Source of the DNA: Branchiostoma belcheri
Lineage: Eukaryota; Chordata; Leptocardii; Amphioxiformes; Branchiostomatidae
Assembly: GCF_001625305.1 (NCBI RefSeq)
Contig: NW_017804487.1
Coordinates: 1,482,604-1,546,603 of the forward strand
Length of the DNA: 64,000 nt
Direction of reading: 5' to 3'
The translations under genes and the position numbers were made by a program. The first letter of the stretch is position 1, and each line of letters starts with the position of its first letter. Positions 11,846 to 23,091 of the stretch are shown here, piece by piece. Below the pieces are notes generated by a model, which saw only the letters and a list, made by a program, of their open reading frames with translations, was not told the DNA's origin and ran no database searches.

Positions 11846-12503
11846 CGGTTCACACCCCAGTTCTTCCGCGACCGGGGTCCGTGATAGTCCGTTGTAAAAA
11901 AGTGACGAAAGGGTTTTGAGGGTCCAAGTTTGAGGTGACATTTCTTATAAACTGCCACGAAGTATCATTAAACATTAACATGGCTGAAGAGTGTAAGAAA
12001 TGGTGATTTTGGGGTGAAAATTTCTTTTGGCTCCGAACCTTACTTCCGGGTATCCTTGCGCGCCAAGTGTAATCCGCCCGTTTGACCTAGTTTTCGCTCT
12101 GTGGCTTCGTAGGGGTGGATTTGCAACCCCTCGCGCCGTGGACTGTTTAGAAAATTACAGTACTAGAATTTTCTTTATAATTTACTCGGGTATAGTCAAG
12201 GCTTGGGTCTTTCTGCCAGCATCAGTCATTTCTGCCGGAAAATTTTTTTGTGGGATTATCCTACGCGAAAATTCGCAATTTTGGGCATTAATTTTGGAGT
12301 GAAAATAATGTTTTTTCCGTTGATTTTACCAAACTTAAAAAGGTTGAAGAAACCAAACTCAGCTTGTCTTGTAGCTGAAGAGATACCCTTTCGTCCCATA
12401 TACAGTTATTCTCCTTCCGAATTATTCCACGCCAGAGACGGTCGCTAGATTTGAGGGTGTGCAGCTTCGAAAAGAGGCCCCAAATAAACTGGGGTGTGCC
12501 CCC
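11846..12503. mobile_element. TIR DNA element with TAA duplication, inside ZNF copy A
   Basis: It begins CGGTTCACACCCCAG and ends CTGGGGTGTGCCCCC, an imperfect 15-bp TIR, with TAA on both sides (11843-11845, 12504-12506). Finger coding stops at AAAAACCC before it and resumes at AAGTGTGACCAG after it. No transposase frame is visible, so it is non-autonomous. The TWA duplication points to PIF/Harbinger. Confidence 0.7.
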
Positions 12504-12567
12504 TAAAAGTGTGACCAGTGTGACTATTGTACAGCATGGAAATCTCATTTAGACCGACATATAGTAA

Positions 12568-12777
<210 letters not shown>

Positions 12778-12930
12778 TGAGAACCCATACAGGAGAAAAA
12801 CCCTACAAATGAGACCAGTGTGACTATTCTGCTGGACAGAAATCCAGTTAAGCAGTTTGGACAAACACAATGTTGCACATGACTATCGATGTGAAAGTGT
12901 GGATACAGGACAGCTCAAAAGTCCAACAAG

Positions 12931-13640
12931 GCAAACTCCCCACTGTTGGGAGCTAAACAACTCTTTCTGTTTCCTGAACAATTACTTTAGGTGCTGTGTC
13001 TATGTTGGACAGGACCACAGTCAAACCCAGAGTTCTGTTTAAAAAATGTTGTATATATAGACAGGGTATAGCATGAGTGTCAATACATAACAGTGAATAT
13101 CTAAGTGTTTTGTAATTTGAATGGTGAATATGCACCCTACAAAATTGTACACTGAGATGTTAAGAAATCTGTAATTTGTTGAGGCATTGATTATGATGAA
13201 AAGCGAGAAAAGGGACATCTTATTGTGAGGTTGCGATTTTTACTTGTAAAGGGCTATATATAATACACCTGTAGACCTACAGCGCCTCCTTGCAGAATCA
13301 TTCTGCATTGCAGCCGCGGATAATTACTGTACACAAGTCTGATTATTCACAACATGAACAGAACTGCAGAAATCTTGAAGGCAGTATCGAGATTTCCTGT
13401 CATTTCATTGAAGAGTCGATTTGCATTGTCCTGTAATGTCTGCATGTTCCTACTTGTAAGGAAAGAAAGTAAAAGAAATGTTGTGGAAATCTGGAAATAC
13501 CAACTTGTTATATTGATCGGTATTCCCTGTACAAATGTTGTAAATCTCAAGATATAAATAAAAGTTCAATCCTAGGAAAAGGATGGCTTTGAATGTTCTT
13601 GGTTTAAAAAATCTAATAGTACTGGAGTGAATCATATTTA
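12931..13640 (+). other. 3' flank of ZNF copy A; no firm gene
   Basis: No finger homology. An open frame of 67 codons at 13354-13557 is followed directly by AATAAA (about 13556), so this may be 3'-UTR-like or retroposed material. A TATATATAATA string lies near 13256. I do not call a gene. Confidence 0.35.
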
Positions 13641-15270
13641 TTCATTCCTGAGCGAAGCCTGTTGGAGACTATATCGGAGTCTGTAAGAAGCCTGTCTGAG
13701 ACTACACCGGAGCCCTAAGAAAAGCCTGTTGGAGACTACACCGAAGCCCTGAGAGAAGCCTGTTGGAGACTACACCGAAGCCCTGAGAGAAGCCTGTTGG
13801 AGACTACACCGGAGCCCTAAGAGAAGCCCGTTGGAGACTATGTCGAAGCCCTGAGAGAAGCCTGTTGGAGACTACACTGGAGCCCTAAGAGAAGCCTGTT
13901 GGAGGCTACACCAGAGCCCTGAGAGAAGCCTGTTGGAGACTACACTGGAGCCCTGAGAGAAGCCTGTTGGAGACTAGCCTGTTGGAGACTAGACCAGAGC
14001 CCTAAGAGAATCCTGTTGGAGACTACACTGGAGCCCTGAGAGAAGCCTGTTGGAGACTAGCCTGTTGGAGACTAGACCAGAGCCCTAAGAGAATCCTGTT
14101 GGAGACTACGCAGGAGCCCTGAGAGAAGCGTGTTGGAGACTACACCAGCATCCCGAAAGAAGCCTGTTGGAGACTACGCAGGAGCCCGCAAAAGTACCTA
14201 AGTAACGGGTTCCTCCCTCAGTACTCGGTGAGTCAGTACTGAAGGTGCCTTCCGAACTGAACTTCCAGTTCGGAAGTTCTGTCAGAACTGGGCGTCCAGA
14301 TCTGAGGCGACTTCAGAACTGGAAAACTCTGAATCAGTTCTGGAAACCGAGAACTGAACGTTCCTTCCGTACTGGAAAACGCGGAGCGGCTTTGGCGTGA
14401 GTATAGCCCGGCTTACAAGCGCTGCCGGGCGGTAGTAAAGCCGGGCAAGCTGCCGGACGGCCGCCGCAACATAAGGCGAACACGGCTGCCGGAGGACAAC
14501 GAGAATACCTACAGGAAGCGTCTACGGGAGACGAGAGAAACTGAGGCGGCTAACAACGAAGAGCGGGCTGTTGAAGATCGGCACATCGACCAGTTATAGA
14601 CCAATACTAGTTTATACGTTGGTGATGTCAGCAAGGCTACTTCTACTACTGTATTGAGACATATCGTATTCAGTACTGGAACATCCCAGTACAATTAGAA
14701 CGTGAGAACAGGAAGCCCAGTTCGGAAATAATTTGAAAACTCGGCTTCCAGTACTGTAGAGTCACTTTTACTGGTCAATCCAGTACGGAACCCGTTACTT
14801 AGGTACATCGACACTCGGCTTTCCAGTACTGAATGACCTCCGAACTGGGTACTACTGACCAGTACTGAATGACCAGTTGAACCAGCCTTCCTGTAGCCGG
14901 GACGCAACACAGTACTGGGGTCCGAGTACCGACGGGCGTTCAGGTCTGGAAAACGAGTTCCGAAACAAGATTCAGTTATGAACTTCCAGTTCTGACGAAG
15001 CTTCAGTACTGGAATAACGCCGTTCCGAACTGGAATTCCAGTTTAGAGCTTTCTTCAGAACTGGGCGCCGAGTATCGACGCTATTTTCTCCACGGTTTCC
15101 GTACTGGGCGCCCAGTAAGGAACCCGTTACTTTCGTACCTTTGCCAGGAGCCCTGAGAGAAGCCAGTTGGAGACTACACCGAAGCCCTGAGAGAAGCCTG
15201 TTGGAGACTACTCTGTAGCCCTTAAAGAGAAAACTGTTGGAGACTACAACGGAGCCCTGAGAGAAGCCTG
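13640..15270. repeat. 34-bp minisatellite, split by an inserted element
   Basis: About 16 units of a 34-bp repeat (GAGAAGCCTGTTGGAGACTA plus a variable CACCGGAGCCCTGA part) run from about 13650 to 14187, and about four more from 15145 to 15270. Between them lies a 957-bp TIR element. The array is immediately upstream of the promoter block of zinc-finger copy B. Confidence 0.9.
14188..15144. mobile_element. 957-bp TIR element with 9-bp target duplication (Mutator-like?)
   Basis: Ends are GCAAAAGTACCTAAGTAACG and the complement of GCAAAGGTACGAAAGTAACG. CAGGAGCCC is present on both sides (14179-14187, 15145-15153). A second inverted copy of the terminal motif lies inside at about 14785-14806. 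The interior is dense in CAGTACTG/CAGTTCTG half-palindromes and has no transposase. A 9-bp duplication fits the Mutator superfamily, but the target is itself repetitive, so the duplication length is slightly uncertain. Confidence 0.7.
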
Positions 15271-15295
15271 TTCGAGGCGCTTGTTACGTTGTTAA

Positions 15296-15474
15296 GGTGG
15301 TCGGTTTGAACGCAGAACGTTGACATTATTAACACAGCTTAACGTTCAAACCGACGCCAAATGCACTACATGGGTAATCAGGCACACAACTTTACCTTTG
15401 ACCCACCTGGCGTTCACCTCTGTTCTCGTGGGACGAAGGAAGGACAAAGCTGCCCGAGTTAGGGCAGGAAGCAG
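15296..15474 (+). promoter_or_regulatory. conserved upstream block and exon 1 of ZNF copy B
   Basis: Shares the unit hallmarks: AACGTTGACATTAT, AACGTTCAAACCGACG, ACTACATGGGTAATCAGGCA, CTTTGACCCA and AAGGACAAAGCTGCCCGAGTT. Exon 1 ends AAGCAG at 15474 before GTAAGG. Unlike D, E and F, this exon lacks about 29 bp (most of CCGGTTTACGTGAAGAGAAA and beyond). No TATA box is evident. Confidence 0.6.
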
Positions 15475-16190
15475 GTAAGGCTTAGAAACGGACAGAAAAA
15501 AGTTCTGATGTTGATGGGAATAGTTTAAGACCATTTCTGTGGAAGAAGAACCGCGGTAGGATGATAATTTGTAGGCATTTTCGGTATGTGAATATCGTTG
15601 AATTAAAGGGGGAGGGGGGCGAAACCTAACATACGTCGACCCTCGCCACTTACATGTACGTCGATTTGCATCAGGCAAAGTGGCCTTTTTAGAGTACGTG
15701 AAATTATATAGAAATGTAAATTGTATTGTAAAGAATCGCACAAGGCGTACATTACAAAATCTAGAAACGCTTAGAACTGATTTGTAAAAACAGTAAATAG
15801 AGAAGCCTGGTGACCAAACCTATAGGCTATACTGCCGACTCTCTTTCCAGCCTAGCGAATGGAGTCATCTTACCCATTGTTCGTAGTCGTAGAAGTAATA
15901 AATGGTATGATATAAAATGTTTTAAGAAATTGGTGGTGTGAGTGAGTGATTGTAAGATCTCACAATTTATGATTTTGGAACAACATGGAAGCAAATTTAT
16001 TCAAATTATGCGAGAAAAACAACACGTTAGAATTATGTTGGGTTACGTTGTAATGCATTAGGTTAAAATTGTAAAGCTTGGTGAAGTTAGAATTTTTTAA
16101 AGCTTGTTTTCTATAAATTCTATTTTACCATTGACATCTTACAACGCTTAATCTGTATAATTTCTTCAATTTTTTTTCATTAGGCTGAAC

Positions 16191-17540
16191 ATGGCAATGG
16201 CAGGACAGGGGTCTCCCACCGGAGTTGGTCAGAACTGCTGTGATGGGTCTCCCACCGGAGTTTCTCAGGTCGACTGTGACAGCAAAACAAGCAATGTTCA
16301 GGACCAGGCGGCAGCACAACAAGTCAATTTGGATAACGCTGGTGAGAAACCTTACATCTGTGGGGAGTGTGGGTACAGGGCGACTTACAAGTCTACCATA
16401 TCCCGACATATGAGAACCCATACAGGAGAAAAACAATACAAATGTGACCAGTGTGACTATTCTGCTGCACTGAAAGCTAATTTAGACTATCATCTCACTA
16501 AGCACACAGGTGAGAAACCCTACATGTGTGGGGAGTGTGGGTACAGGACATCTAACAAGTCTCACTTGTCCCGACATATGAGAAAACATACAGGAGAAAA
16601 ACCCTACAAATGTGACCAGTGTGACTATTCTGCTGCACATAAATTCACTTTGGACAAACATCTAACAATGCATGCTGGTGAGAAACCCTACATGTGTGGG
16701 GAGTGTGGATATAGAACAGCTTACAAGTCTACCTTATCCCTACATATGAGAACCCATACAGGAGAAAAACCCTACAAGTGTGACCAGTGTGACTATTCTG
16801 CTATAGAAAAATCCACTTTGGCCAAACATTTAGTAAAACACACCGGTGACAAACCCTACATGTGTGGGGAGTGTGGGTACAAGACAGCTATCAAGTCTCA
16901 CTTATCCCAACACATGAGAACCCATACAGGAGAAAAACCCTACAAGTGTGACCAGTGTGACTATTCTGCAGCGCATAAAATCAGTTTGGACCAACATCTA
17001 GCAAAACACACTGGTGAGAAACCCTACATGTGTGGGGAGTGTGGGTACAGAACAGCTTACAAGTCTGACTTATCCCGACATATGAGAACCCACACAGGAG
17101 AAAAACCCTACAAGTGTGACCAGTGTGACTATTCTGCAGCACGGAAATCATCCTTGGACAAACATATATCAAAACACACAGATAAGAAACCCTACATGTG
17201 TAGGGAGTGTGGGTACAGGACAACTCGAAAGTACTACTTATCCTTACATATGAGAGTGCATACAGGAGAAAAACCCTACAAGTGTGACCAGTGTGACTAT
17301 TCTGCAGCACGGAAATCCACCTTAGATGATCATAAATCAAAACACACGGGTGAGAAACCCTACATGTGTGGGGAGTGTGGGTACAGGACCACTTACCGGT
17401 TTTCCTTAGCCAAACACATGAAAGGCCATACAGAAGAAAAAACCCACAAGTGTCACCAGTGTAGCTATTCCGCGGACTCTAAGACTGCCCTAAGTCAACA
17501 TATGAAAATTCACACGGAGGCACCAACTCTGCAACTGTGA
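16191..17540 (+). CDS. C2H2 zinc-finger protein, copy B (14 fingers, intact)
   Basis: An open 449-codon frame in a single exon. It follows acceptor TTTTTTTCATTAG and the GCTGAACATGGC start context shared by all copies. An N-terminal region of about 47 residues carries two GSPTGV motifs and no KRAB, SCAN, BTB or SET signature. Fourteen C2H2 fingers (C-x2-C-x12-H-x3-H) follow, alternating between a YMCGECGYRTAxKSxLSxH type and a [19 protein letters not shown] type, joined by TGEKP linkers. It ends HTEAPTLQL. Probably a nuclear sequence-specific DNA-binding protein; its targets cannot be read from the sequence. The variable residues fall at helix positions -1, 3 and 6. Exon 1 (to 15474) is non-coding. 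This is one of only two intact copies here. Confidence 0.9.
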   Translation: MAMAGQGSPTGVGQNCCDGSPTGVSQVDCDSKTSNVQDQAAAQQVNLDNAGEKPYICGECGYRATYKSTISRHMRTHTGEKQYKCDQCDYSAALKANLDYHLTKHTGEKPYMCGECGYRTSNKSHLSRHMRKHTGEKPYKCDQCDYSAAHKFTLDKHLTMHAGEKPYMCGECGYRTAYKSTLSLHMRTHTGEKPYKCDQCDYSAIEKSTLAKHLVKHTGDKPYMCGECGYKTAIKSHLSQHMRTHTGEKPYKCDQCDYSAAHKISLDQHLAKHTGEKPYMCGECGYRTAYKSDLSRHMRTHTGEKPYKCDQCDYSAARKSSLDKHISKHTDKKPYMCRECGYRTTRKYYLSLHMRVHTGEKPYKCDQCDYSAARKSTLDDHKSKHTGEKPYMCGECGYRTTYRFSLAKHMKGHTEEKTHKCHQCSYSADSKTALSQHMKIHTEAPTLQL

Positions 17541-18344
17541 CCATCTCGTAGTGACATTTAGTGCGCCCAATCTTGTCTTAACTATATACAGTTTCTCTCC
17601 ATTCATATCATGATTAAGTATATATTGCAATAGTGCTCATTATCTTCTTCTATTTAAAAATAGGCGAAATATTTTGTAAAATTTAACAAAATTTGCAAAA
17701 TGGGAAAACCTTCTCCCTATGAAACGTCATTGTCATGTACTTTGAACTGCATCCACTGCGTTCTGATTACCCAACAAAAGTTCAGTTACAAGAATATTTC
17801 TAAGAAGCCTAATGCACACTTTGTTCTTTAATAGTAGGTATCAATTGTTTAGAACAGAAATCATATTTTTAGTTATTTAGAACTGAAGTGGAAGAACATT
17901 TAAGTTGAAAGTATTTATTGGATAATGTACGTATACATGTAATCAGTACTTAACATAGGTAAGTGATTGTAGACAATAGATGAAACGTAGTCGTTGAAAT
18001 AGTATGAATGGAGCTTCGATTTCTTGTTAATACTTACTTTGACGAAGTGCGTGCCTATATGTACAACAAATATCTTGACTAATAAAATATCAACTCTGTA
18101 AACTAGCATTTGGTTCGCTTCAGTTTCCAACATTAGTAATTTTACAATTTTAAAAACGTAGGCGTTATGTTGTAGGCGAGACTTTACGAGTAAAAGTTCT
18201 TGTTTGTTTTTAGTTTTTTTCCGAAAATGTATCTACAGAGCATTAAAGGAAAAAAAACATAAGGTATAACGTTACATTACAAATCTAGAAAAAAACGATT
18301 TGTGAAAACAGCGAAATATGAATAGACCAGACCAAACCTTTATG

Positions 18345-18490
18345 TCAATTTGGGTTGTGTAGCGTATTTCGGCTTAGAACCAAGAGGTCTGGGGTTCGAA
18401 TCCTGCCATGTCACCGATCTCTCAGGTGAAAAGGAGAATGTCAGAATGATCATTTTCATGATCGTTGGTATTAAAAGAAAACAAAAACCA
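18345..18490 (+). mobile_element. tRNA-derived SINE in the 5' flank of ZNF copy C
   Basis: GTTGTGTAGCGTATTTCGGC, then CTTAGAACCAAGAGGTCTGG and a GGTTCGAATCC B box. The same head occurs at 21140-21250. It is flanked by two copies of about 65 bp of zinc-finger intron sequence (ACAAATCTAGAAAAA to ACCAGACCAAACCT), so a local duplication accompanies it. Confidence 0.6.
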
Positions 18491-18671
18491 ACCAACCATA
18501 AGACGTACATTACAAATCTAGAAAAATCTGATTTGTGAAAACAGCGAAATGTTATTATGAATAGACCAGACCAAACCTATGATGCCGAGTCTCTTTCCAA
18601 CCTAATTTTATCGTTGGCAGCTTTTAAGGCTTAATTTTTAATAATTTCTTCTTTTTCCAATTAGACTGAAC

Positions 18672-19680
18672 ATGGCAACGACAGGACAAGGGTCTCCCAC
18701 CGGAGTTGGCGAGAACTTAGATGATGGGTCTCCCACCGGGGTTTCCAGGTCGACTGTGACAGCAAAACGAGCAATGTTCAAGGCCAGGCGGCAGCACAAC
18801 AAGTCAACTCGGATAACGCTGGTGAGAAACCCTGCGTGTGTGGGGAGTGTGGGTACAGGACATGCCATAAGACACACTTATCCCGACACATGAGAACCCA
18901 TACAGGAGAAAAACCCTACAAGTGTGACCAGTGTGACTATTCTGCAGCACAGAAAGACACCTTAGGTAATCATAAAAGCAAAAACACTCTGGTGAGAAAC
19001 CCTACATGTGTGGGGGGTGTGGGTACAGGACAGCTAGAAATTCTGACTTATCCAAACATATGAGAGCTCATACAGGGGAAAAACCCTACAAGTGTGACCG
19101 GTGTGACTACTCTGCAGCACTCAAGTCCTCTTTGGACTTACATCTAGCAAAACACACCGGTGAGAAACCCTACATGTGTGGGGAGTGTGGGTACAGCACA
19201 GCTTACAAGTCTGTCTTATCTAAACATATGAGAACCCATACAGGAGAAAAACCCTACAAGTGTGACCAGTGTGACTATTCTGCAGCACAGAAATCCACCT
19301 TAGATAATCATAAAACAAAACACACTGGTGAGAAACCCTACATGTGTGGGGAGTGTGGGTACAGGACAGCTAAAAAGTCTGTCTTATCCGAACATATGAG
19401 AACCCATACAGGAGAAAAACCCTACAAGTGTGACCAGTGTGACTATTCTGCAGCAAAGAAATACACCTTAGATAATCATAAAACAAAACACACCGGTGAG
19501 AAACCCTACATGTGTGGGGAGTGTGGGTACAGGACAGCTCTAAGGTCTACCTTATCCCGACACATGAGAGCCCATACAGGAGAAAAACCCTACAAGTGTG
19601 ACCAGTGTAGCTATTCTGCAGCCTCTGATGCTATCCTATCTCGACATATAAAAATCCATACAGAGGCACCAACTCTGTAA
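18672..19680 (+). pseudogene. C2H2 zinc-finger copy C, frameshifted
   Basis: ATG at 18672 follows the usual acceptor and reads MATTGQGSPTGVGENLDDGS with a second GSPTGV. It loses frame at GGTTTCCAGGTC, where other copies have one more C. Fingers 1-2 (18836-18985) and 3-10 (19006-19680) lie in different frames, split at CATAAAAGCAAAAACACTC. The last eight fingers form one clean 224-codon frame ending HTEAPTL. No exon 1 or promoter block of this family is present upstream, so this copy was duplicated without its 5' end. AATAAA occurs at 19815. Confidence 0.8.
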
Positions 19681-20689
19681 CTGTGATTATCTCATAGCGC
19701 CTTTTAGTTTTCTCAATCTTTCCTTAGTAGTTTTGCCATACTAAAAAACAACCATAAGAATATATCACGTTAATATTCAAAAATATTTGAGCTAAATATT
19801 CTTTAAAAGTTTATAATAAATGTATTTTCAAACAGCTGGTAATAGTTCTTTCCAAACGAAATGCCATTGTCTTGTACTTCTTTATTTCTAATTTATGTAC
19901 AACTATAATGTACAGTAGGCACAATGATAATTCTCATTTCTTGGTTTTCTTTATCAGCCCATATATTCTGTTTTGTTTTCAGTTCTTTTCACAAAATAAA
20001 TCATTTTTGTATCTATCATGAATTGTGTAAAAACAGTTAACTTGATGGTATTGATTGGATAATGTATATATGCATAGTCAGTAATTAACATTGGCAAGTG
20101 ATCGTACACAGAATTTCAAAGGTAGAAGTTAGTGTTGTTTGTATGAATGTGCTATCTTCGTGTTTCTATAATAGTTCGCTCTGACGGAGTATGTTCCCAT
20201 ATGTACTACAAAAATAGCTTTGGACCAATATCAACTCTGTAAACTATCGTTTGGTTTCGGTAAAACATTTAAAGCCGATAGTATAGCAACTGTATGAAGT
20301 GATTTTAGACTAGGGAAAAGCTATAGACGTTATGTTGTGTACGAGCAGATAGAATTCCCTTAATAGAATATGTAGCAACATATATTTACCACTAACACAA
20401 TTAAATAGTTCAGTACATTGAACACAATGCCTTCCAGTGACCCTTTTTTTCATGAATAGAGTTTTTCAATTGGTCACAAAACATAGAAATCTCGCCAAAA
20501 AGCAGTTACTCGAGCAACTGGATATGATTTTGGAAACGGTCAAACATAGAAATCACCATTCAGGCCAAACTGTTATTTTCTATCTTCTTTTCACATAATA
20601 TTATACTAGACAAGAAAATCGGGCGCATTTTACGTTGTTTTGGTGGTCTACTTGTAAAAGTGTGTAAAACGTTTATATTGTGAGGAAAC

Positions 20690-20848
20690 TAAAACGTAAC
20701 GTGCCACCCGACGTCAATTGTACTACATGGGTAATCAGGCAAACAAGTTCACCTTTAACCCAAAGGATATTCACCTCTGACCACGACGGAAGGACAAAGC
20801 TGCCCGAGTTCCGGTTTACATGAAGAGAAAAACCATCATAGGAAGCAG
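20690..20848 (+). promoter_or_regulatory. upstream block and exon 1 of ZNF copy D
   Basis: Conserved ACGTGCCACCCGACGTCAA, CTACATGGGTAATCAGGCAA and GACGGAAGGACAAAGCTGCC blocks. Exon 1 ends AAGCAG at 20848 before GTAAGG. It corresponds to 24240-24404 in E and 28225-28388 in F. Confidence 0.6.
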
Positions 20849-21139
20849 GTAAGGCTTAGAAACGAACAGAAAAGTATTCTAATGTTGAGGGGAATAGTTT
20901 ACTTTAAGACCATTTCTGTGGAAGAAGAACCGCAGTAGGATGATGATTTGTAGGCATTTTCGGGATGTGAATATCGTTGAATTAAAGGGGGAGGGGGCGA
21001 AACCTAACATACGTTTGGAGGTTCGACCCTCGCCACTTAGTTTCATGTACGTCATGCTGCATCAGGCAAAGTGGCCTTTTTTGGAGGACGTGGAATGGTA
21101 TAGAAAAACAGCAATTTTAACTGGATTGTAAAGAAACGC

Positions 21140-21254
21140 AATGTGGGGTTGTGTAACGTATTTTTGTCTGGGCATTAATCGGCTTAGAACCAAGAGGTCT
21201 GGGGTTCGAATCCTGCCAAATCACCGACCCTGTGTCCTTGGGGAAAGGCACTCT
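21140..21254 (+). mobile_element. tRNA-derived SINE in the intron of ZNF copy D
   Basis: Same family as 18345: GTTGTGTAACGTATTT, CGGCTTAGAACCAAGAGGTC and B box GGTTCGAATCC, continuing CCTTGGGGAAAGGCACTC before a TG repeat that probably grew from its tail. Confidence 0.6.
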
Positions 21255-21402
21255 TTGTGTGTGTGTGTGCATGTATGCGTGTGTGTGTGTGTTGATGAGT
21301 GAGTGAGTGGGTGGGTGAGTTAGCGAGTGTGTATGTGTGTGTGAGTGTGTATGTGTGTGTGAGTGTGTATGCGTGTGTGTGTGTGTGTGTGCATGTGTGT
21401 GT

Positions 21403-21451
<49 letters not shown>

Positions 21452-21596
21452 TGTGTGTGTGTGCATTTATGCGTGTGTATGCGTGTGTGTGCATCTGTAT
21501 GTGTGTGTGTATGTGTGTGTGTGTGTGTGTGAGTGTGTGCGCGCGCGCACGTGTGTGTGTGTGTGTGTGTGTGCATGTGTGCGTGTGTACATGTAT
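21255..21596. repeat. TG microsatellite
   Basis: Long TGTGTG tract with TATG, CATG and a short GCGCGCGCAC stretch, within the intron of zinc-finger copy D. The open frames here are artefacts of the repeat. Confidence 0.95.
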
Positions 21597-21754
21597 TTTG
21601 TCGAACAGCAAATGAGCCCAATTTAAGAGTTGCAATGACTATATCCTTGTATCATTTATTGAGTTGTCATGAATTACGTTTCAATCTAATTGGGAAAATG
21701 CATTGTTTTCTGCAAATCTCCATGATTTCTCCATTTTCTCATTTTAAGCTGAAC

Positions 21755-22935
21755 ATGGCAATGGCAGAACACGGGTCTCCCACCGGAGTTGGTCAGAACT
21801 ACTGTGATGGGTCTCCCACCGGGGTTTCCCAGGTCGACTGTGACAGCAAAACAAGCAATGGTCAAGACCAGGCGGCAGCACAAGTCAACTTGAATAACGC
21901 TGGTGAGAAACCCTACATGTGTGGGGAGTGTGGGTACAGGGCGGCTTGCAAGTCTCAGTTATCCCGGCATATGAGAACTCATACAGGAGAAAAACCTTAC
22001 ACATGTGACCAGTGTGACTATTCTGCTGCAGAGAAATCCTCTTTTGACAAACATCTAGCAATGCATGCTGGTGAGAAACTCTACATGTGTGGGGAGTGTG
22101 GATACAGGGCAACTCAGAAGTCTCACTTATCCATGCATATGAAAACTCATACAGGAGAAAAACCCTACAAGTGTGACCAGTGTGACTATTCTGCTGCACG
22201 GAAGTTTGATTTGGACCAACATCTAGTAAAACACACCGGTGTGAAACCCTACATGTGTGAGAAGTGTGGGTACAGGACAGCTAAAAAGCACTACTTATCC
22301 CAACATATGAGAACCCATACAGGAGAAAAGCCCTACAAGTGTGACCAGTGTGACTATTCTGCTGCACGGAAGTCTGATTTGGACCAACATCTAGCAAAAC
22401 ACACCGGTGAGAAACCCTACATGTGTGGGGAGTGTGGATACAGGACAGTTTTAAAGTCTACCTTATCCCGACATATCAGAACCCATACAGGAGAAAAGCC
22501 CTACAAGTGTGACCAGTGTGACTATATTCTACAGCATGGAAATATGATTTGAACAAACATCTAGCAAAACATACTGGCGAGAAACCCTACATGTGTGGGG
22601 AGTGTGGATACAGGACAGCTCAAAAGTCTAACTTATCCAAGCATATGAGAACCCATACAGGAGAAAAACCCTACAAGTGTGACCAGTGTGACTATTCTGC
22701 AGCACGGAAATATTATTTGGACCAACATCTAGCAAAACACACCGGTGAGAAACCCTACATGTGTGGGGAGTGTGGGTACAGGACAGCTTACAAGTCTGAC
22801 TTATCCAGACATATGAGAACCCATACAGGAGAAAAACCCTACAAGTGTGACCAGTGTAGCTATTCTGCAGCCTCTAATGCTATCCTGTCTCGACATATAA
22901 AAATCCACACAGAGGCACCAAGTCTGCAACTGTGA
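21755..22935 (+). pseudogene. C2H2 zinc-finger copy D, one 2-bp frameshift
   Basis: From ATG 21755 (MAMAEHGSPTGVGQNYCDGS) seven complete fingers read in frame. In the eighth, GACTATATTCTACAGC has two extra bases relative to GACTATTCTACAGC in copy F, giving ILQHGNMI and a stop at 22550-22552. The array resumes in another frame from 22549 with four complete fingers and the normal end HTEAPSLQL at 22935. The rest is well preserved, so the break is either recent or an assembly error. Confidence 0.8.
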
Positions 22936-23091
22936 CCATCATGTAGTTATAATAATTAAATCGTTTGATACTTTCAAGATAATGCTTTTCTTGCCTTTAT
23001 TTGCAATGGTGGAGTTCGTTAAATCATCACAAAACATAGAAATCAACATTAAGAGAAAACATGTTTGGCTGTAATTATGTTTACAGAAGAA

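Noticed and set aside
13354-13557. 67-codon frame followed by AATAAA
   Set aside because: No recognisable domain or start context; the opposite strand is equally open. Listed only as unexplained flank.
13640-15270. 34-bp repeats resembling CRISPR repeats
   Set aside because: Units are head-to-tail with no variable spacers; a minisatellite.
16981-17340. Antisense open frames such as [20 protein letters not shown] within finger exons
   Set aside because: Recur antisense to every finger array because the coding strand is repetitive; shadows of the C2H2 genes.
18355-18425. Possible tRNA gene from a good B box (GGTTCGAATCC)
   Set aside because: Acceptor and D arms do not pair and the same head recurs in a longer repeat at 21140; a SINE.
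21117-21635. Open frames up to 172 codons rich in His/Thr or Cys/Val
   Set aside because: Microsatellite artefacts in the intron of zinc-finger copy D.
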